DNA of 64,000 bases from Porcipelethomonas sp964621265 (GTDB taxonomy: Bacteria > Bacillota > Clostridia > Oscillospirales > Ruminococcaceae): assembly GCA_964621265.1 (NCBI GenBank), contig CAZULQ010000002.1, forward strand, positions 1 to 64,000, read 5' to 3'. The notes below the pieces were generated by a model. That model was not told where the DNA came from. It made no database searches and saw nothing but the letters and a program-made list of their open reading frames with translations. A program made the translations under genes and the position numbers. Below, in pieces: positions 24,478-33,420 of this stretch (its first letter is position 1; the number at the start of each line of letters is the position of its first letter).

Positions 24478-25479
24478 TTAATAAATTGAACCGCTGTTTA
24501 CAATCGGCTGTGCATCCTTGTTTCCGCAAAGCACAACAAGAAGATTTGAAACCATCTGTGCTTTTCTTTCTTCATCAAGGTCACATACATTATTTTCAGA
24601 AAGATTTTTAAGCGCCATATCAACCATTCCCACAGCACCTTCAACAATTTTCTGTCTTGCTTCGATAATCGCTGTTGCCTGCTGACGCTGAAGCATTGCC
24701 GCCGCAATTTCAGGCGCATACGCAAGATGAGTGATTCTCACTTCGCTTACGTTGAGTCCTGCCATCTTAACCTTTTCCTGAAGCTCGCCCCTGAGCGACT
24801 CTGCAATTTCCTGGCTTGAGCCTCTGAGTGACTTCTCATCGCCCTCGTCAGACACATCATATGGATAAAGTCTTACAATATTTCTGAGCGCTGAGTCAGC
24901 CTGTGCTGAAAGAAAATCTGTGTAGTTGTCAACATTGAACACAGCCATAGCTGTATTTTCAACATTCCAGATTACATTAATGCCGATTTCAATAGGATTA
25001 CCCAGAACATCGTTGATTTTCTGCTTTTCATTTCTGAGTGTCATTGCCTTGAGAGAAATCTTCTTGCTTCCACCAACAGTTACAACTGCAATATCAGTTG
25101 CAGATTTAGCCTTTTCATTTGCCGCCGCAACAGCCTTGTCGTAATTTGGATTTACGGCTGTACTGAACGGATTTACAAAGAAAAATCCGTCGTTTTTAAG
25201 CGTTCCGATATATTTACCGAAAAGAGTAAGCACAAGCGCTTCATTAGGCTTCATGATTTTAAGTCCGCAGTCGATGATAACTGCCGCAATGAAAGCCACA
25301 CAGCCTGCGATAATTGACGGAACACCAAGTGGGATACTTCCATTTTCGCAGAGAATAATTCCTCCGATAAGTCCGCCTGCAAATACAACATAGAGCAATA
25401 AGCTTAAAAAGAGCATTGCCCAGCCGCTTTTTGGTCTGATTACTTTTTCTTCTGTGATAATCTGTTTGTTTTTGTCCAT
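24478..25479 (-). CDS. SPFH (band 7/stomatin-type) membrane protein
   Basis: A 334-residue protein with two N-terminal membrane helices (about 20-42 and 50-70) and then the SPFH domain (about 75-260: IMKPNEALVLTLFGKYIGTLKNDGFFFVNPF through VRITHLAYAPEIAAAMLQRQQA). A coiled helical tail follows. Proteins of this type assemble into rings or microdomains in the membrane and organise proteases or lipids. The paired RHH gene downstream is the only hint of context. The start at 25479 is set by GGAGGG nine bases upstream; the frame extends 22 codons further without support. Confidence 0.88.
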   Translation of the reverse strand: MDKNKQIITEEKVIRPKSGWAMLFLSLLLYVVFAGGLIGGIILCENGSIPLGVPSIIAGCVAFIAAVIIDCGLKIMKPNEALVLTLFGKYIGTLKNDGFFFVNPFSTAVNPNYDKAVAAANEKAKSATDIAVVTVGGSKKISLKAMTLRNEKQKINDVLGNPIEIGINVIWNVENTAMAVFNVDNYTDFLSAQADSALRNIVRLYPYDVSDEGDEKSLRGSSQEIAESLRGELQEKVKMAGLNVSEVRITHLAYAPEIAAAMLQRQQATAIIEARQKIVEGAVGMVDMALKNLSENNVCDLDEERKAQMVSNLLVVLCGNKDAQPIVNSGSIY

Positions 25480-25598
25480 GATTTTGCCCTCCGTATCTTT
25501 TTTGAATTTATTTGATATCATTTTGATATCACTATAATAACACACAAATTTCGCTTTGTCAAGTATTTTTCCAGTATTTTTTTACGTTTTCACACAAT

Positions 25599-26102
25599 TC
25601 ATACAACGAGTCTGTTAAACAGCACCACAAGATTGTTCCAGAATTCCCTGTCAATCCCCTCGTCATTACCCCGATGATTTGTGATATCCTTAAAGCTTGC
25701 AACAGCACGCTCTGTCGGCTCGTCATAAATTCCGCTGAGCGGAACGGGTGGGAAATTTCTGTATTTTCGTGCAACCTCGCCAAGCATAACCTGAATTATC
25801 TGCAAAAGCGGCCCTGCCGTTCCCGGAATCAGAATAAGTCTGCTGTCAAAAATATCAATCAGAAAGGGGTCGGTATAATGGACATTATTTACCTCGATAA
25901 TTTTGCTCCATGTATCAGGGTCAGCTGTTCCACTCTGCGGCAGACCGTATTCACGCTGAAAGGCTCTGACGGTTTCTTCCGTTTCCGAGCCGAATATTCC
26001 GTCGGGAATAATAAGCGGTATACGACGATTGTGGTGTGCAATTTCATAGAGACGCTGCTGAAGCTCTCTTGTATGCTCTGTTTTCTGGTCTTCTGTAAAC
26101 AT
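25599..26102 (-). CDS. Double peptidoglycan-binding-domain protein without signal peptide
   Basis: A 167-residue protein with two PG_binding_1-type repeats: about 10-75 (IFGSETEETVRAFQREYGLPQSGTADPDTW) and about 95-160 (IYDEPTERAVASFK). No signal peptide, lipobox or membrane helix is present. It is therefore not exported by Sec unless another route exists, or it acts inside the mother cell or forespore. It is the third gene of an operon, 12 bases after the SpoIID-like gene. No catalytic domain is visible. Confidence 0.8.
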   Translation of the reverse strand: MFTEDQKTEHTRELQQRLYEIAHHNRRIPLIIPDGIFGSETEETVRAFQREYGLPQSGTADPDTWSKIIEVNNVHYTDPFLIDIFDSRLILIPGTAGPLLQIIQVMLGEVARKYRNFPPVPLSGIYDEPTERAVASFKDITNHRGNDEGIDREFWNNLVVLFNRLVV

Positions 26103-26114
26103 TCTGCCGCCTCC

Positions 26115-27506
26115 TTACTGAATAACATATCCCGGATTCTGATACGGGCGCTTGTCAAAGCCGTACTTCAAATCAGAATACACTCCCGCAATCTCGTTCC
26201 ACGCCGCAGCGCCGACAATTCCGTTTGCGGGAAGTCCGAACTGTCTCTGAAAAGCAAGTACGGAGGAACGTGTTACAGGTCCGAAATAGCCCGTGTTCTC
26301 AACCGCAGGAATGTTAGGATAGGTTCTGTTTATAAAGGTGAGATACTCCTGGAGCACCCTTACGTCCTCGCCTCTCATTCCCTCTCTGAGAACTCTTCCC
26401 TGATAAAGAATTACATCTGAGCCGTCATCAATCGGGATTGAATCAACAATTCCGTCATACGCCCTGTATATATCAAGCCACGTCTGTCTGTCAACAACAC
26501 CCGTCTGGGGCAGACCATAAACACGCTGAAAGCTCTTTACGGAACGCTCGGTTTCCTCCCCGAAATAGCCTGTAATATCAACAGGCATAACCTGCGCATA
26601 ATAAGCGCCGATAACTGCAAGGAAATACTGAAGTGTACGCACTTCTATCGACTGCATTCCGATTCTGAGCTCTGTTTTATATTGTCTGCTGATGTCATCG
26701 AGGGTAAGGCCTTCAGAATTAAGCTCTGCAAGCCGCTTGACGCTTGTGTATATGTACATTATCTTGTACCACGTTGCCTTATCCACCTCGCCTGTCTGCG
26801 GCAGATTGAAAACCTCCTGGAATTTCCTTACTGCATCTTCGGTTGCGTCGTCGAAAATACCGTCTGTGACAGGAATTTTGGGAATTGCGGGATAATTTCT
26901 TGAAATGCGGTTAAGACGTATCTGCACATCTCTTACATCGTTCGACTGCAAGCCGTTTATAAGCGTAACGCCAGGGAAAGACATGATGTTTTTTGAAATT
27001 GGCGCATTCTTCACGATACTTATGTCATCGCCGTAATAGTACTGGAGAATTTCATAGGGGGTAAGTCCCCTGTTTGCAAGGTCAACTGTTCCCCACTGGG
27101 AAAGTCCGTCACATGTAACGGTTGTGCCGTTGCAGAACTGGGTAAAAAGCGGCTCGATATTCCCCTGCCGAACAACATAGTCATTGAAAAGCTCGTCAAC
27201 AAGCTCGCTTATATTTTCAAAAACATCTCTTCCGAAAATAAATTTCTGGTCAAACTGGGTTGTATCGGTTATGTCAAAATCATATCCCCTTGAACGATAC
27301 CACTCGCTGTACACACGATTGAGCGCAAACGTGATAATAGCGTAAATATTGGCTCTGAGGGAATTTTCAGGCCATGTCGGGAAAATTTCACTGCTTGCAA
27401 CGTTCTTTACATAATCAGGAAAGCTGACTGTGACATTTTCGGCGTCAGCATCGGGGCGGCCGAGGTGTACAACAATACTCTCGGGAATAAATGGTTCTCC
27501 TGTCAT
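26115..27506 (-). CDS. SpoIID-like domain with three peptidoglycan-binding repeats
   Basis: The N-terminal part (about 25-165) matches the SpoIID/LytB fold in order: a YVKNVASSE strand with Glu at 40 where SpoIID has its catalytic Glu, a helix with ENSLRANIYAI, the DTTQ motif near 81-84, and LSQWGTVDLANRGLTPYEILQYYYG at 135-159, as in the family's SQWGA and ILxxYY segments. Three PG_binding_1 repeats follow (about 184-265, 290-365 and 383-455), each with FGxxT, VxxFQ and GLPxxG. SpoIID is a lytic transglycosylase that cuts denuded glycan strands during engulfment. This protein lacks any N-terminal anchor or signal. It is the middle gene of a three-gene operon. Confidence 0.65.
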   Translation of the reverse strand: MTGEPFIPESIVVHLGRPDADAENVTVSFPDYVKNVASSEIFPTWPENSLRANIYAIITFALNRVYSEWYRSRGYDFDITDTTQFDQKFIFGRDVFENISELVDELFNDYVVRQGNIEPLFTQFCNGTTVTCDGLSQWGTVDLANRGLTPYEILQYYYGDDISIVKNAPISKNIMSFPGVTLINGLQSNDVRDVQIRLNRISRNYPAIPKIPVTDGIFDDATEDAVRKFQEVFNLPQTGEVDKATWYKIMYIYTSVKRLAELNSEGLTLDDISRQYKTELRIGMQSIEVRTLQYFLAVIGAYYAQVMPVDITGYFGEETERSVKSFQRVYGLPQTGVVDRQTWLDIYRAYDGIVDSIPIDDGSDVILYQGRVLREGMRGEDVRVLQEYLTFINRTYPNIPAVENTGYFGPVTRSSVLAFQRQFGLPANGIVGAAAWNEIAGVYSDLKYGFDKRPYQNPGYVIQ

Positions 27507-27516
27507 TGCTTCCTCC

Positions 27517-28284
27517 TTATATGCTGGGTTCTTCGCTTGTTACCACAATTTCCTGTCCGTCGTCCTTCATATTAAAAGGAAGGGGCACAAGATTGAATCT
27601 CTGGATTGTGGTAATCCCTGAAAACACGGGAACATTCTGCGCTGACTCCCTGTAAAAGCCCTTATAGTATACATTAACATTGTATACGGCGTAGTTTCCG
27701 AACGAACCGGGGTCGGAATTTCTGGCGTTTGCCGGGGCAGGCAGCTTCAGCTTTTCAATTGCCCCGCTTGAATTTGTCGTGCCCGAAAACACAAGCTCCT
27801 CTGATTCGCCCAGCTTTCTTGCAACCGTAACAGACGCATCGGGTACGGGAATGCCATTCTCCCCTGTTCTCACCTCAATTTTCATAAAGCCGTATTCAGT
27901 CTGCGGCGGCTGTGGTTTCGGCGGAATAACAGGCTGAGGACGTGGCACGGGCGCAACGGGACGTGGAGGTTTCTGCGGTCTTGACGCTCCTGGCATATCA
28001 GGCTTGTTTTCCTGTACGGGTCTGTTCGTCATTGGCGGGTCGGGCGGGGTTTCGGGACGAATCGGTTCTGACGGATAGGGACGTGGAACAGGCTCGGGTT
28101 TATTCTGCGGCTCGTTTTCTTCTTCGTCGAGAATGTCCTCTGACGGGCGGTTTTCCTGCGGCGGCTTTGGCACTTCGCCGAACGGCTCGGCTGTGGTATT
28201 AACAGATGCGCTTTTTCCGAGAGAATAAAGTCTCATCATTTCGTCGAGATATTTCTGACTCTCGTCCTTGAAATTATTGTTCAT
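27517..28284 (-). CDS. Proline-rich protein with C-terminal beta-sandwich domain
   Basis: The first 30 residues form a short helix (DESQKYLDEMMRLYSLGK). A 95-residue linker follows, very rich in Pro, Glu and Arg (repeated PRP, KPEP and PPRP). The C-terminal part (about 130-255) reads FMKIEVRTGENGIPVPDASVTV and later NVNVYYKGFY, which resembles carboxypeptidase-regulatory or prealbumin-like folds found in surface and baseplate proteins. No signal peptide is seen. The start at 28284 follows GGAGG; the longer frame from 28377 lacks a ribosome site. It is the first gene of the operon with the two peptidoglycan-binding proteins and may be their structural partner. Confidence 0.7.
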   Translation of the reverse strand: MNNNFKDESQKYLDEMMRLYSLGKSASVNTTAEPFGEVPKPPQENRPSEDILDEEENEPQNKPEPVPRPYPSEPIRPETPPDPPMTNRPVQENKPDMPGASRPQKPPRPVAPVPRPQPVIPPKPQPPQTEYGFMKIEVRTGENGIPVPDASVTVARKLGESEELVFSGTTNSSGAIEKLKLPAPANARNSDPGSFGNYAVYNVNVYYKGFYRESAQNVPVFSGITTIQRFNLVPLPFNMKDDGQEIVVTSEEPSI

Positions 28285-28343
28285 TAAATTTCCTCCATTC
28301 AAATCAGTATCATTACAAATATATGCGAAAACAGCCTGTTCGG

Positions 28344-28359
28344 TTAACCAGTTGGTTAA
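28344..28359. promoter_or_regulatory. Perfect 16-bp palindrome, candidate operator
   Basis: TTAACCA, GT, TGGTTAA is a perfect dyad in the divergent region between the proline-rich operon (start 28284) and the xylanase (promoter -35 at 28416). It has no T-tract and is too short for a terminator, so an operator is likely. The regulator is not known. Confidence 0.45.
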
Positions 28360-28415
28360 AATGCAATAAAAAAACAACTCCTTTCGTACTTTGTGCTGAA
28401 AATCTGTTGTAAATA

Positions 28416-28444
28416 TTGATTTATTTTGTGAGATAAGTTATAAT
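28416..28444 (+). promoter_or_regulatory. Sigma-A promoter of the xylanase gene
   Basis: TTGATT (28416-28421), a 17-bp spacer and TATAAT (28439-28444). A leader of about 46 bases and AAAGGGG follow. Confidence 0.75.
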
Positions 28445-28496
28445 GGATAATGGTAAGATATTACTCAGAATCAAAGTATTTTGAAAGGGGAAATTA

Positions 28497-31400
28497 ATGA
28501 TGAAGAAGAAAATTCTATCGCTCATGACAACGGCGGCAATGCTGTTTTGCATGACAGCATTACTGCCTATGAGCGCATCCGCTGAAACGGTCGAGATTTT
28601 CAAGGACGACTTTGAAAACGGCTTCGGCGGCTGGGCAGGACGTGGTGACGCAACAATCGCTGTTACTGACGAAACTGCCAATTCAGGCGACCATTCGCTT
28701 TACATCTCAGGCAGAACAGTTAACTGGCACGGTGCGGCCTGTGCCAAAATCAAGGAGCTTCGCCCTGGCAAGACATACACCATCAGCGGTTATGTAATGC
28801 AGGACGAAGGCAACGACACAGAACAGATTAACCTTCAGCTCCTTTACAAGGACGGAAACGGTAAGGAAAACTACAAGTATGTCGGAAGTACTCAGGCTAA
28901 AAAGGGCGAGTGGACTTCTGTCAGCGGAAACTATACAATTCCATCAGACGCCACAAACGTTACAGTTTACTTTGAAACACCGTCAAACTTAATTAACTTC
29001 TACATTGATGACGTTGCGGCAACAGGTGAGCCTAACGATACTGGCGACGCAACAGAAGGCTTTAAGGAAGACTTCAACAACGGCATAAACGACTGGAGCG
29101 GAAGAGGTGACGCCAAGTGCGAAATCGTGACAGGCGAAGGTATTGACGGCTCAGACTGTCTTTACACCTACAACAGACAGCAGCTCTGGAATGCACCGTC
29201 AGCAAACAAGACAATGGTGCTTAACGCAGGCAACTACTACCGCTTCAGCGGCTGGGTAAAATACAAGGGCGAATACAAGAGCAGTTCTGAAACTATCGAG
29301 TATCCGCAGACACAGAAGTTTTCAATGTATCTTCAGTATCAGAAGGACGGCAAGGAAAACTACTACGAAATCGCAAGTTCAACTGCCAATATAGGCGAGT
29401 GGACATACATCGAAGGCGAGTACACACTCCCTGAAACAGCGGCAAACTTTGTTGTTTACTTCCAGACAGGCTATAAGCCTGACGCAAGCGTTAAGACAGT
29501 TGACCTTATGGACTTCTATCTCGACAACGTTGCGGCAGAGGTTCTTCCTCCTCCTGCAATTGAAGAGGATATTCCGTCACTCTGCGAAGCGTACAGCGAC
29601 TACTTTAAAATCGGCTGCGCTTCAACTGCAACAGAGCTTCAGACAAACGCAACAAAGGACCTTATCTTAAAGCACTATAACAGTCTGACTCTCGGCAACG
29701 AATTAAAGCCTGACAGCACACTCAATCAGAAGCTTTCACAGGCTTATGCTGCTGCAAACGGCGATGACACAAACCCACAGGTTTCACTTGCAAATGCGGC
29801 AACACTTCTCGAATTTGCTGAGAAAAACAATATTCCTGTAAGAGGACACGTTCTTGTATGGCACAGCCAGACTCCTGACTGGTTCTTCAAGGAAAACTTT
29901 GAAACAGACGGCGCATGGGTATCAGAAGAAAAAATGCTCCTCCGTCTTGAAAACTACATCAAGAACATCATGGCGGCTATCAAGGAACAGTATCCGAACC
30001 TTAATGTGTACGCATGGGACGTTGTAAACGAAGCTGTTAAGGATTCAGGCGGAATGAGAGACCCAGGTTCTAACAACGAAGTTAACGGACAGTCGGCATG
30101 GATGAAGGTGTTCGGCGATGATTCATTTATCGATGCTGCTTTTGAATATGCAAGAAAATATGCTCCACAGGGCTGTAAGCTTTTCTACAATGACTACAAT
30201 GAATACGTTGAAGTAAAGCGTGACGATATTTACGATATCTGCAAGAGACTTGCTGACAAAAAGCTTATTGACGGTGTCGGAATGCAGTCACACATCAAGA
30301 TGAGCTCACCTACAATCGAGCTTTACGAAGCGGCTATCAGAAAGTATGCAAGTCTCGGTCTTGAAGTTCAGATTACTGAGCTTGACGTTGACCAGAAGGC
30401 GAATACTGAAGAAGCACAGCTTGAGCTTGCACAGAGATACAAGGAAGTGTTCGCACTTTACAAGTCACTCAAGGACGAGGGTGTGAACATCACAGCAGTT
30501 ATCCTCTGGGGTATCACAGACAACACAAGCTGGATTGGCGGCTATCCGCTCCTCTTTGACAAGACATATACAGCAAAGCCTGCTTTCTATGCAGTACTCG
30601 ATACCGACAAGGAAGTTCAGACAATCAAGGTTGCAAATGCGCTTTCCTATGACGGAACTGACAAGGATTATCAGCATGCTGTGAAAATCCAGAAGGCAAA
30701 CGAAATCGGCGACACAGGTGCTTTCAAGGCACTCTGGAACGGAAACACACTTACAGTAAAGGTTCTTTCAGATAAGGACGCAAGCTATACTGTAATGCTC
30801 GACAACGGCGACAAGCAGACTCGTACAATCAAGGCAGGTTCTTCAATGGACTTCACATTTGAACTTGAAGAAATCAAGGTTGGCGGTACTGTCGGCATTG
30901 AAATTATCGTTGACGGCAAGAAGACCTGGAACACTCTTGAATACACAACAGACAGCAATATCGTATACGGCAAAATCAGCTTTACAAATCAGCCTGTTTA
31001 CACTACTGCTTACTCATGGATGTATGACAAAATCGTGGTTGACGGCGAAGTTGAAAATGAATGGAAGTATGCAACATCAATTGATGTAAACAAGTATTCA
31101 ATGGGCGCTGATGCGGCTCACGGCGTTGCTAAAATGGCGTGGGACACAGACAACATCTATGTTCTCGTCGAGGTTACTGACCCGGTACTCAGCAAGGCGA
31201 GCGCAAACGCTTATGAACAGGACACAATCGAAATCTTCTTCGATGAAAACAACGGCAAGACTACTTCATACGAAGCAGACGACATTCAGATAAGAGTTAA
31301 CTTTGATAATGAAGTGACAGTTACAGACGGCAAGTCGGGCGACATCTACACAACAGCCGCTAAAAAGACTGCAACAGGCTATGTTGTTGAGGTTGCAATC

Positions 31401-31760
31401 CCTCACACAATCAGCAAGTTTGAGGTAGGTCAGGTTGTCGGATTTGATGTTCAGATTAATGACGACGGTGACGGCGAAGGCAAGAGAACAGGCATCGCAA
31501 ACTGGAGCGACCTTTCAGGTCAGGGCTATATCAATACATCTGGCTTTGGTGTAATGGAACTCAAGAGTAGTGCTGGTGACCTTCAGATTGGTGACGTTAA
31601 TATTGACGGCACTGTTGATATCGCAGACCTCGTTCTTCTTCAGCAGTATCTTGTCAACTCTGTAAAATACCTCGAAGATGATTTCTTAGCAGATGTTGTA
31701 CAGGACAATGTTGTAAACGTATTTGATGCAATTGCTCTCAGAAGAATTGTTATGTCATAA
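28497..31760 (+). CDS. Modular xylanase: CBM22-CBM22-GH10-CBM9-like-dockerin
   Basis: A secreted cellulosomal endo-1,4-beta-xylanase of 1087 residues. A signal peptide (about 1-30, ending ASA) is followed by two CBM22 modules (about 31-172 and 185-345; both start with a DDFENG or EDFNNG motif and end in FYIDDVAA or FYLDNVAA). The GH10 barrel (about 355-705) has the acid/base Glu in WDVVNEAV (512) and the nucleophile Glu in ITELDV (628). A small domain and a CBM9-like module (about 830-1015, with YDKIVVDGEVENEW and YEQDTIEIFFDENNGK) lead to a dockerin (about 1028-1087). The second calcium loop of this dockerin (DVVQDNVVNVFD) is degenerate. The two ATGs at 28497 and 28500 are equally good starts. 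Confidence 0.95.
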   Translation: MMKKKILSLMTTAAMLFCMTALLPMSASAETVEIFKDDFENGFGGWAGRGDATIAVTDETANSGDHSLYISGRTVNWHGAACAKIKELRPGKTYTISGYVMQDEGNDTEQINLQLLYKDGNGKENYKYVGSTQAKKGEWTSVSGNYTIPSDATNVTVYFETPSNLINFYIDDVAATGEPNDTGDATEGFKEDFNNGINDWSGRGDAKCEIVTGEGIDGSDCLYTYNRQQLWNAPSANKTMVLNAGNYYRFSGWVKYKGEYKSSSETIEYPQTQKFSMYLQYQKDGKENYYEIASSTANIGEWTYIEGEYTLPETAANFVVYFQTGYKPDASVKTVDLMDFYLDNVAAEVLPPPAIEEDIPSLCEAYSDYFKIGCASTATELQTNATKDLILKHYNSLTLGNELKPDSTLNQKLSQAYAAANGDDTNPQVSLANAATLLEFAEKNNIPVRGHVLVWHSQTPDWFFKENFETDGAWVSEEKMLLRLENYIKNIMAAIKEQYPNLNVYAWDVVNEAVKDSGGMRDPGSNNEVNGQSAWMKVFGDDSFIDAAFEYARKYAPQGCKLFYNDYNEYVEVKRDDIYDICKRLADKKLIDGVGMQSHIKMSSPTIELYEAAIRKYASLGLEVQITELDVDQKANTEEAQLELAQRYKEVFALYKSLKDEGVNITAVILWGITDNTSWIGGYPLLFDKTYTAKPAFYAVLDTDKEVQTIKVANALSYDGTDKDYQHAVKIQKANEIGDTGAFKALWNGNTLTVKVLSDKDASYTVMLDNGDKQTRTIKAGSSMDFTFELEEIKVGGTVGIEIIVDGKKTWNTLEYTTDSNIVYGKISFTNQPVYTTAYSWMYDKIVVDGEVENEWKYATSIDVNKYSMGADAAHGVAKMAWDTDNIYVLVEVTDPVLSKASANAYEQDTIEIFFDENNGKTTSYEADDIQIRVNFDNEVTVTDGKSGDIYTTAAKKTATGYVVEVAIPHTISKFEVGQVVGFDVQINDDGDGEGKRTGIANWSDLSGQGYINTSGFGVMELKSSAGDLQIGDVNIDGTVDIADLVLLQQYLVNSVKYLEDDFLADVVQDNVVNVFDAIALRRIVMS

Positions 31761-31767
31761 TATTACA

Positions 31768-31797
31768 GCGGACAGCTTTAAGGCTGTCCGCTTTATT
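31768..31797 (+). terminator. Terminator of the xylanase gene
   Basis: An AGCGGACAGC stem with GCTGTCCGCT is followed by TTATT. Confidence 0.8.
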
Positions 31798-31811
31798 GTG
31801 TGTGAATAGGC

Positions 31812-31840
31812 AAAAAGGACGCTTTAAAAGCGTCCTTTTA
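31812..31840. terminator. Terminator of lysC
   Basis: A 13-bp stem, AAAAGGACGCTTT with AAAGCGTCCTTTT, lies 13 bases after the lysC stop. On the minus strand it runs into a T-tract. Confidence 0.85.
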
Positions 31841-31852
31841 CATTTTATTTTT

Positions 31853-33181
31853 TTATTCAACAGAGTTGATGAACATATCGTAAATTCTGCGGATTGCTTC
31901 TTCGAAATCCTCTTCACCGATACCGATGATTACATTAAGCTCACTTGAACCCTGGTCAATCATCTTAACGTTAACTCTTGCGTGAGCCATTGATGCGAAA
32001 ATTCTTGCGGCAGTACCTCTTGTTCTTCTCATGCCGCGTCCAACGACTGCGAGCATTGCGATACCTGTTTCAAGCTCGATATTATCAGGGGCAACTGCTC
32101 TTCTGATTTTTGAGATAACCTCTTCTTCTCTGCCGTCGATGTCAGCATATGGGAAGATGAGAGAAAGTGTGTCGATACCTGATGGCATATGCTCGATTGA
32201 AATGCCGAATTCTTCGAGTACGCTGAGTACCTTTACACAGAAGCCGACTTCGCTGTTCATCATAGCCTTTTCGATATTGATTGCGGCAAAGCCCTTCTTA
32301 CCTGCGATACCTGTGATTGTATACTTGTTGATTTCGTCCTCAGGCACTTCTGAAACAATCATTGTTCCTGCGTCGTCAGGACGGTTTGTGTTCTTGATGT
32401 TGATTGGAATACCTGCTGTTCTTACAGGGAAGATTGCGTCCTCATGGAGAACTGACGCGCCCATGTATGAAAGCTCACGGAGTTCCTTATATGTGATAAC
32501 ATTGATGCCCTTAGGTGAATCAACGATTCTTGGGTCTGCAACAAGGAAGCCTGAAACGTCTGTCCAGTTTTCATAAACCTCAGCCTTTACAGCGCTTGCA
32601 ACAATTGAACCTGTAACGTCAGAACCGCCTCTTGAGAATGTTCTTACAACGCCGTTTTCGTCAGCACCGTAGAAACCAGGGATAACTGCCGCTTCAACGC
32701 CCTTGAGTCTTGCTCTGAGCTTTGGCTGTGTTTTGTCGTTATTGAATGTGCCGTCCTCGTCAAACACGATTACATCAGCGGCATCGATAAATTCATAGCC
32801 TAAAAGGTTAGCGATGATGATACCGTTTAAGTATTCACCACGGCTTGCAGCGTATTCACTGCCTGCCTTTTCAGAAATGTTCTTCTTGATTGTTTCAAAC
32901 TCGTTTTCGAGTGAAAGCTCAATTCCGAGGTCCTCGATGATGCCGTTATAACGGTCAGCGATTGCCTGGAATGCATTTGTGATGCTCTTGTTTTCCATAG
33001 CAAGCTTGTTGCAGTTATAGAGCATATCTGTAACCTTGATATCGTCAGAAAAACGCTTGCCCGGAGCTGATGGCACAACAAACTTACGCTTTTCATCGCT
33101 CTTTATTATATTAGCGGCTTTAGTAATCTGCTTTGCGTCTGCAAGACTGCTTCCACCGAATTTTACAACTTTAACTCTCAT
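31853..33181 (-). CDS. lysC: Aspartate kinase
   Basis: The enzyme phosphorylates aspartate, the first step to lysine, diaminopimelate, threonine and methionine. KFGGSSLADA opens the kinase domain (1-290), with RGEYLNG and TFSRGGSDVTGSI following. Two ACT domains (about 300-442, ITGIAGKKGFAAI and MLAVVGRGMRRTRGTAARIF) should bind a feedback inhibitor. The first segment after FVVPSAPGKR suggests the clostridial class. The product also feeds the Ddh route encoded at 56-57 kb. I see no lysine-riboswitch pattern in the leader, which is only about 30 bases long. Confidence 0.95.
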   Translation of the reverse strand: MRVKVVKFGGSSLADAKQITKAANIIKSDEKRKFVVPSAPGKRFSDDIKVTDMLYNCNKLAMENKSITNAFQAIADRYNGIIEDLGIELSLENEFETIKKNISEKAGSEYAASRGEYLNGIIIANLLGYEFIDAADVIVFDEDGTFNNDKTQPKLRARLKGVEAAVIPGFYGADENGVVRTFSRGGSDVTGSIVASAVKAEVYENWTDVSGFLVADPRIVDSPKGINVITYKELRELSYMGASVLHEDAIFPVRTAGIPINIKNTNRPDDAGTMIVSEVPEDEINKYTITGIAGKKGFAAINIEKAMMNSEVGFCVKVLSVLEEFGISIEHMPSGIDTLSLIFPYADIDGREEEVISKIRRAVAPDNIELETGIAMLAVVGRGMRRTRGTAARIFASMAHARVNVKMIDQGSSELNVIIGIGEEDFEEAIRRIYDMFINSVE

Positions 33182-33220
33182 GATTCTATCTCCTTAACAC
33201 CGTTTTTTTAGTCCTTTAAT

Positions 33221-33249
33221 AGTATAGAATATTTGCGAAAAAAAATCAA
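33221..33249 (-). promoter_or_regulatory. Sigma-A promoter of lysC
   Basis: On the minus strand TTGATT (33249-33244), a 17-bp spacer and TATACT (33226-33221). Confidence 0.6.
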
Positions 33250-33420
33250 TAGTAATAGATTACAAATAATTCCTGTGATTTAGCTGTTCTTTTGTCAAAT
33301 ACGCTTGTACGTCCACGACGGACAGTTATTCTGAACGTCAAAAAAGCGTTTAGTTATTTGTTTAAATATACAAATTTTGATGATTTGTGCATCAAAAGGC
33401 TTCCCAAATGACACTTATAT
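33250..33420. other. Spacer with isolated hairpin
   Basis: No gene is visible. A TTTTGATG/CATCAAAA hairpin with 8-bp arms lies at 33375-33397 without a T-tract. The rest is AT-rich with no recognised motif and leads into the dispersed repeat at 33421. Confidence 0.4.

Noticed and set aside
33182..33220. Lysine riboswitch before lysC
   Set aside because: The leader downstream of the predicted promoter is about 30 bases, far too short for the lysine aptamer.
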